Assembly (NCBI GenBank): GCA_030039105.1 | Contig: JASHQO010000037.1 | Span: 1-15,266 of the forward strand | Length of the DNA stretch: 15,266 nucleotides | From: Xanthobacteraceae bacterium | Lineage (GTDB): Bacteria; Pseudomonadota; Alphaproteobacteria; Rhizobiales; Xanthobacteraceae | Direction: 5' to 3' | Shown: positions 14,339 to 15,266 of the stretch, piece by piece | Numbering within the stretch: position 1 is the stretch's first letter | How the letters are laid out: every line of letters begins with the position of its first letter | Position numbers and translations under genes: made by a program | The notes under the pieces: model-generated | What the model saw: only the letters and a program-made list of their open reading frames with translations | Databases searched by the model: none | What the model was told of the DNA's origin: nothing

Positions 14339-15118
14339 TTGGACCTCGGCATTAGAGGCAAAAGCGCGCTGGTGTGCGGCGCGAGCCGCGGTCTCGGCAA
14401 AGCCTGCGCCTTGGCGCTAGCGCGGGAAGGCGTCAATCTCACCATCGTGGCCCGCAGCCGCGACATGCTTGAGTGCGCTGGCGCCGAAATCGCGCGGGCG
14501 GGCGGCGTCAAGGTTGCAACCGTTACCGCCGATTTGACGACGCCCGACGGCCGAGCCGCGGCGGTCGGCGCCTGCGCGGCACCTGATATTCTGGTCACCA
14601 ATTCACAGGGGCCGCTGCCAGGAAGCTTCCGCGACTGGTCGCGCGACGACTGGGTCGCGGCGCTCGACGACATGATGCTTTCGCCCATCGAGATGATCCG
14701 GCTCACGATCGACGGCATGGCGGCGCGCGGATTCGGCCGCATCGTCAACATCGTGTCGCGCAGCGTCAAAACCCCGCAAGGCGAGCTCGGCCTGTCGAAC
14801 GGCGCCCGTGCCGGACTGGTGGGCGTCGCGGCCGGACTGGCGCGGCAAACCGCTGCCCGTAACGTCACCATCAACAATCTGCTGCCCGGCATTTTCGACA
14901 GCGACGCCCAGCATCGCCACATCCGCGGTATGATTACCGGCACCGGCAAGACCTTCGATCAGGTGTTTCACGAGCGGGCCGAAGCGAGCACCGCCAAGCG
15001 CTACGGCGACCCGGCCGAGCTTGGCGCGCTTTGCGCATTTCTCTGCTCGGTTCATGCCGGCTATATCACCGGCCAGAGCTTGTTGATCGACGGTGGCAGC
15101 TATCCGGGAGCTTTTTAA
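14339..15118 (+). CDS. Short-chain dehydrogenase/reductase (SDR) family protein lacking catalytic Tyr and Lys
   Basis: The 259-residue protein has the Rossmann nucleotide site CGASRGLGKA near the N-terminus, a TNSQG in place of NNAG, Ser140 in NIVSRS, and the C-terminal GYITGQSLLIDGG typical of 3-oxoacyl-ACP-reductase-like SDRs. The expected Tyr-x-x-x-Lys is replaced by Ser153-Asn-Gly-Ala-Arg157 (LSNGARAG). The normal acid/base pair is therefore missing although the fold is intact. It may belong to an atypical SDR subgroup with another mechanism, or be a binding protein. The start is TTG 14339, with AAGG eight bases and AGGA two bases upstream. It follows the DapA-like gene by 25 bases and is probably co-transcribed with it. 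Confidence 0.9.
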   Translation: MDLGIRGKSALVCGASRGLGKACALALAREGVNLTIVARSRDMLECAGAEIARAGGVKVATVTADLTTPDGRAAAVGACAAPDILVTNSQGPLPGSFRDWSRDDWVAALDDMMLSPIEMIRLTIDGMAARGFGRIVNIVSRSVKTPQGELGLSNGARAGLVGVAAGLARQTAARNVTINNLLPGIFDSDAQHRHIRGMITGTGKTFDQVFHERAEASTAKRYGDPAELGALCAFLCSVHAGYITGQSLLIDGGSYPGAF

Positions 15119-15123
15119 GTGCG

Positions 15124-15210
15124 ATCCGTCGTTGCGAGGGGCGAAGCGACGAAGCGATCCAGTCCGGCATCTGAGGACTGGATTGCTTCGCGGGGCTCGC
15201 AATGACGGAT
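15124..15210. repeat. Long imperfect palindromic intergenic repeat
   Basis: The left arm ATCCGTCGTTGCGAG (from 15124) and the right arm CTCGCAATGACGGAT (to 15210) pair almost completely. The inner arms GCGATCCAGTCC and GGACTGGATTGC pair at 11 of 12 positions around a 9-base loop. It can form one long stem-loop just after the SDR stop. This type (CGTCATTGCGAG...CAATCC) is familiar to me from Bradyrhizobium-like genomes. It may end the cassette's transcript. Confidence 0.75.
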
Positions 15211-15226
15211 AAACTGTGAGCGACGC

Positions 15227-15266
15227 ATGAAACACTTCTTTCTCAGCTTCGTCCTGCTGCTTCTCG
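15227..15266 (+). CDS. Start of a probably exported protein (cut by window edge)
   Basis: Only 13 codons are visible from ATG 15227, reading MKHFFLSFVLLLL. A basic residue followed by an unbroken hydrophobic run is a typical signal peptide or first membrane helix. No strong ribosome-binding site is seen. It could be another transporter-binding or secreted protein, but function cannot be told. Confidence 0.5.
   Translation, partial: MKHFFLSFVLLLL

Noticed and set aside
13270..14949. 559-codon antisense frame opposite the DapA-like and SDR genes
   Set aside because: It crosses two well-supported genes and has a shadow-like composition with no motif.
1..15266. CRISPR array, insertion sequence or prophage
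   Set aside because: No regularly spaced repeats, transposase or phage genes were found in the window.

Overview
The window is about 15 kb of GC-rich, densely packed chromosomal DNA. Gene style, the Tat-signal TRAP binding protein, the split chemotaxis operon and several short palindromic intergenic repeats suggest an alphaproteobacterium of the Hyphomicrobiales (Bradyrhizobiaceae/Xanthobacteraceae type). The taxonomy is an inference from sequence style, since no database search was possible. Almost every gene falls in a recognisable family.

Region 1 (about 1-4600, + strand) is the distal part of a chemotaxis-type signalling operon: the catalytic domain of a CheB methylesterase (cut by the window edge), a STAS domain joined in frame to a CheY receiver, a full CheA kinase, a second single-domain CheY, and a small helical protein that could be a CheY partner or phosphatase. 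The genes are tightly spaced, with start/stop overlaps, a 15-codon mini-ORF bridging cheB and the STAS gene, and a hairpin between cheA and the second cheY. Converging on it from the - strand (4761-5836) are two translationally coupled genes, a variant receiver with a conserved GPDRR tail and a helical protein of unknown function. That makes three receiver domains near one kinase.

Region 2 (about 5840-8000) holds an AT-rich gene-free spacer, a RidA-family gene broken by a single frameshift, an unrecognised multi-spanning membrane protein, a tRNA-Gly(CCC), and a second gene-free stretch of about 346 bp.

Region 3 (about 8000-12060) holds a TRAP transporter in an unusual arrangement. The Tat-exported DctP binding protein is on the + strand with its own strong terminator. 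The DctQ and DctM membrane subunits are on the - strand, about 0.8 kb away at their closest ends, and a + strand TerC-family membrane protein lies between. The binding protein keeps residues that, in the 2-oxoacid-binding protein TakP, hold sodium and the keto acid.

Region 4 (about 12300-15118, + strand) reads as a small catabolic cassette: a type I extradiol dioxygenase with a complete catalytic set, a DapA-superfamily lyase/aldolase with Schiff-base lysine and carboxylate-binding arginine, and an SDR protein lacking the catalytic Tyr and Lys. Beside a likely organic-acid TRAP transporter, this suggests uptake and ring-cleavage catabolism of an aromatic acid, with an aldolase acting on the ring-fission product. 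The substrate cannot be named from sequence. The window ends in the first codons of another probably exported protein.

The best candidates for something undescribed are the transporter-dioxygenase-aldolase-SDR group as a pathway, the STAS-CheY gene with an internal ribosome-binding site, and the small protein after the second cheY.
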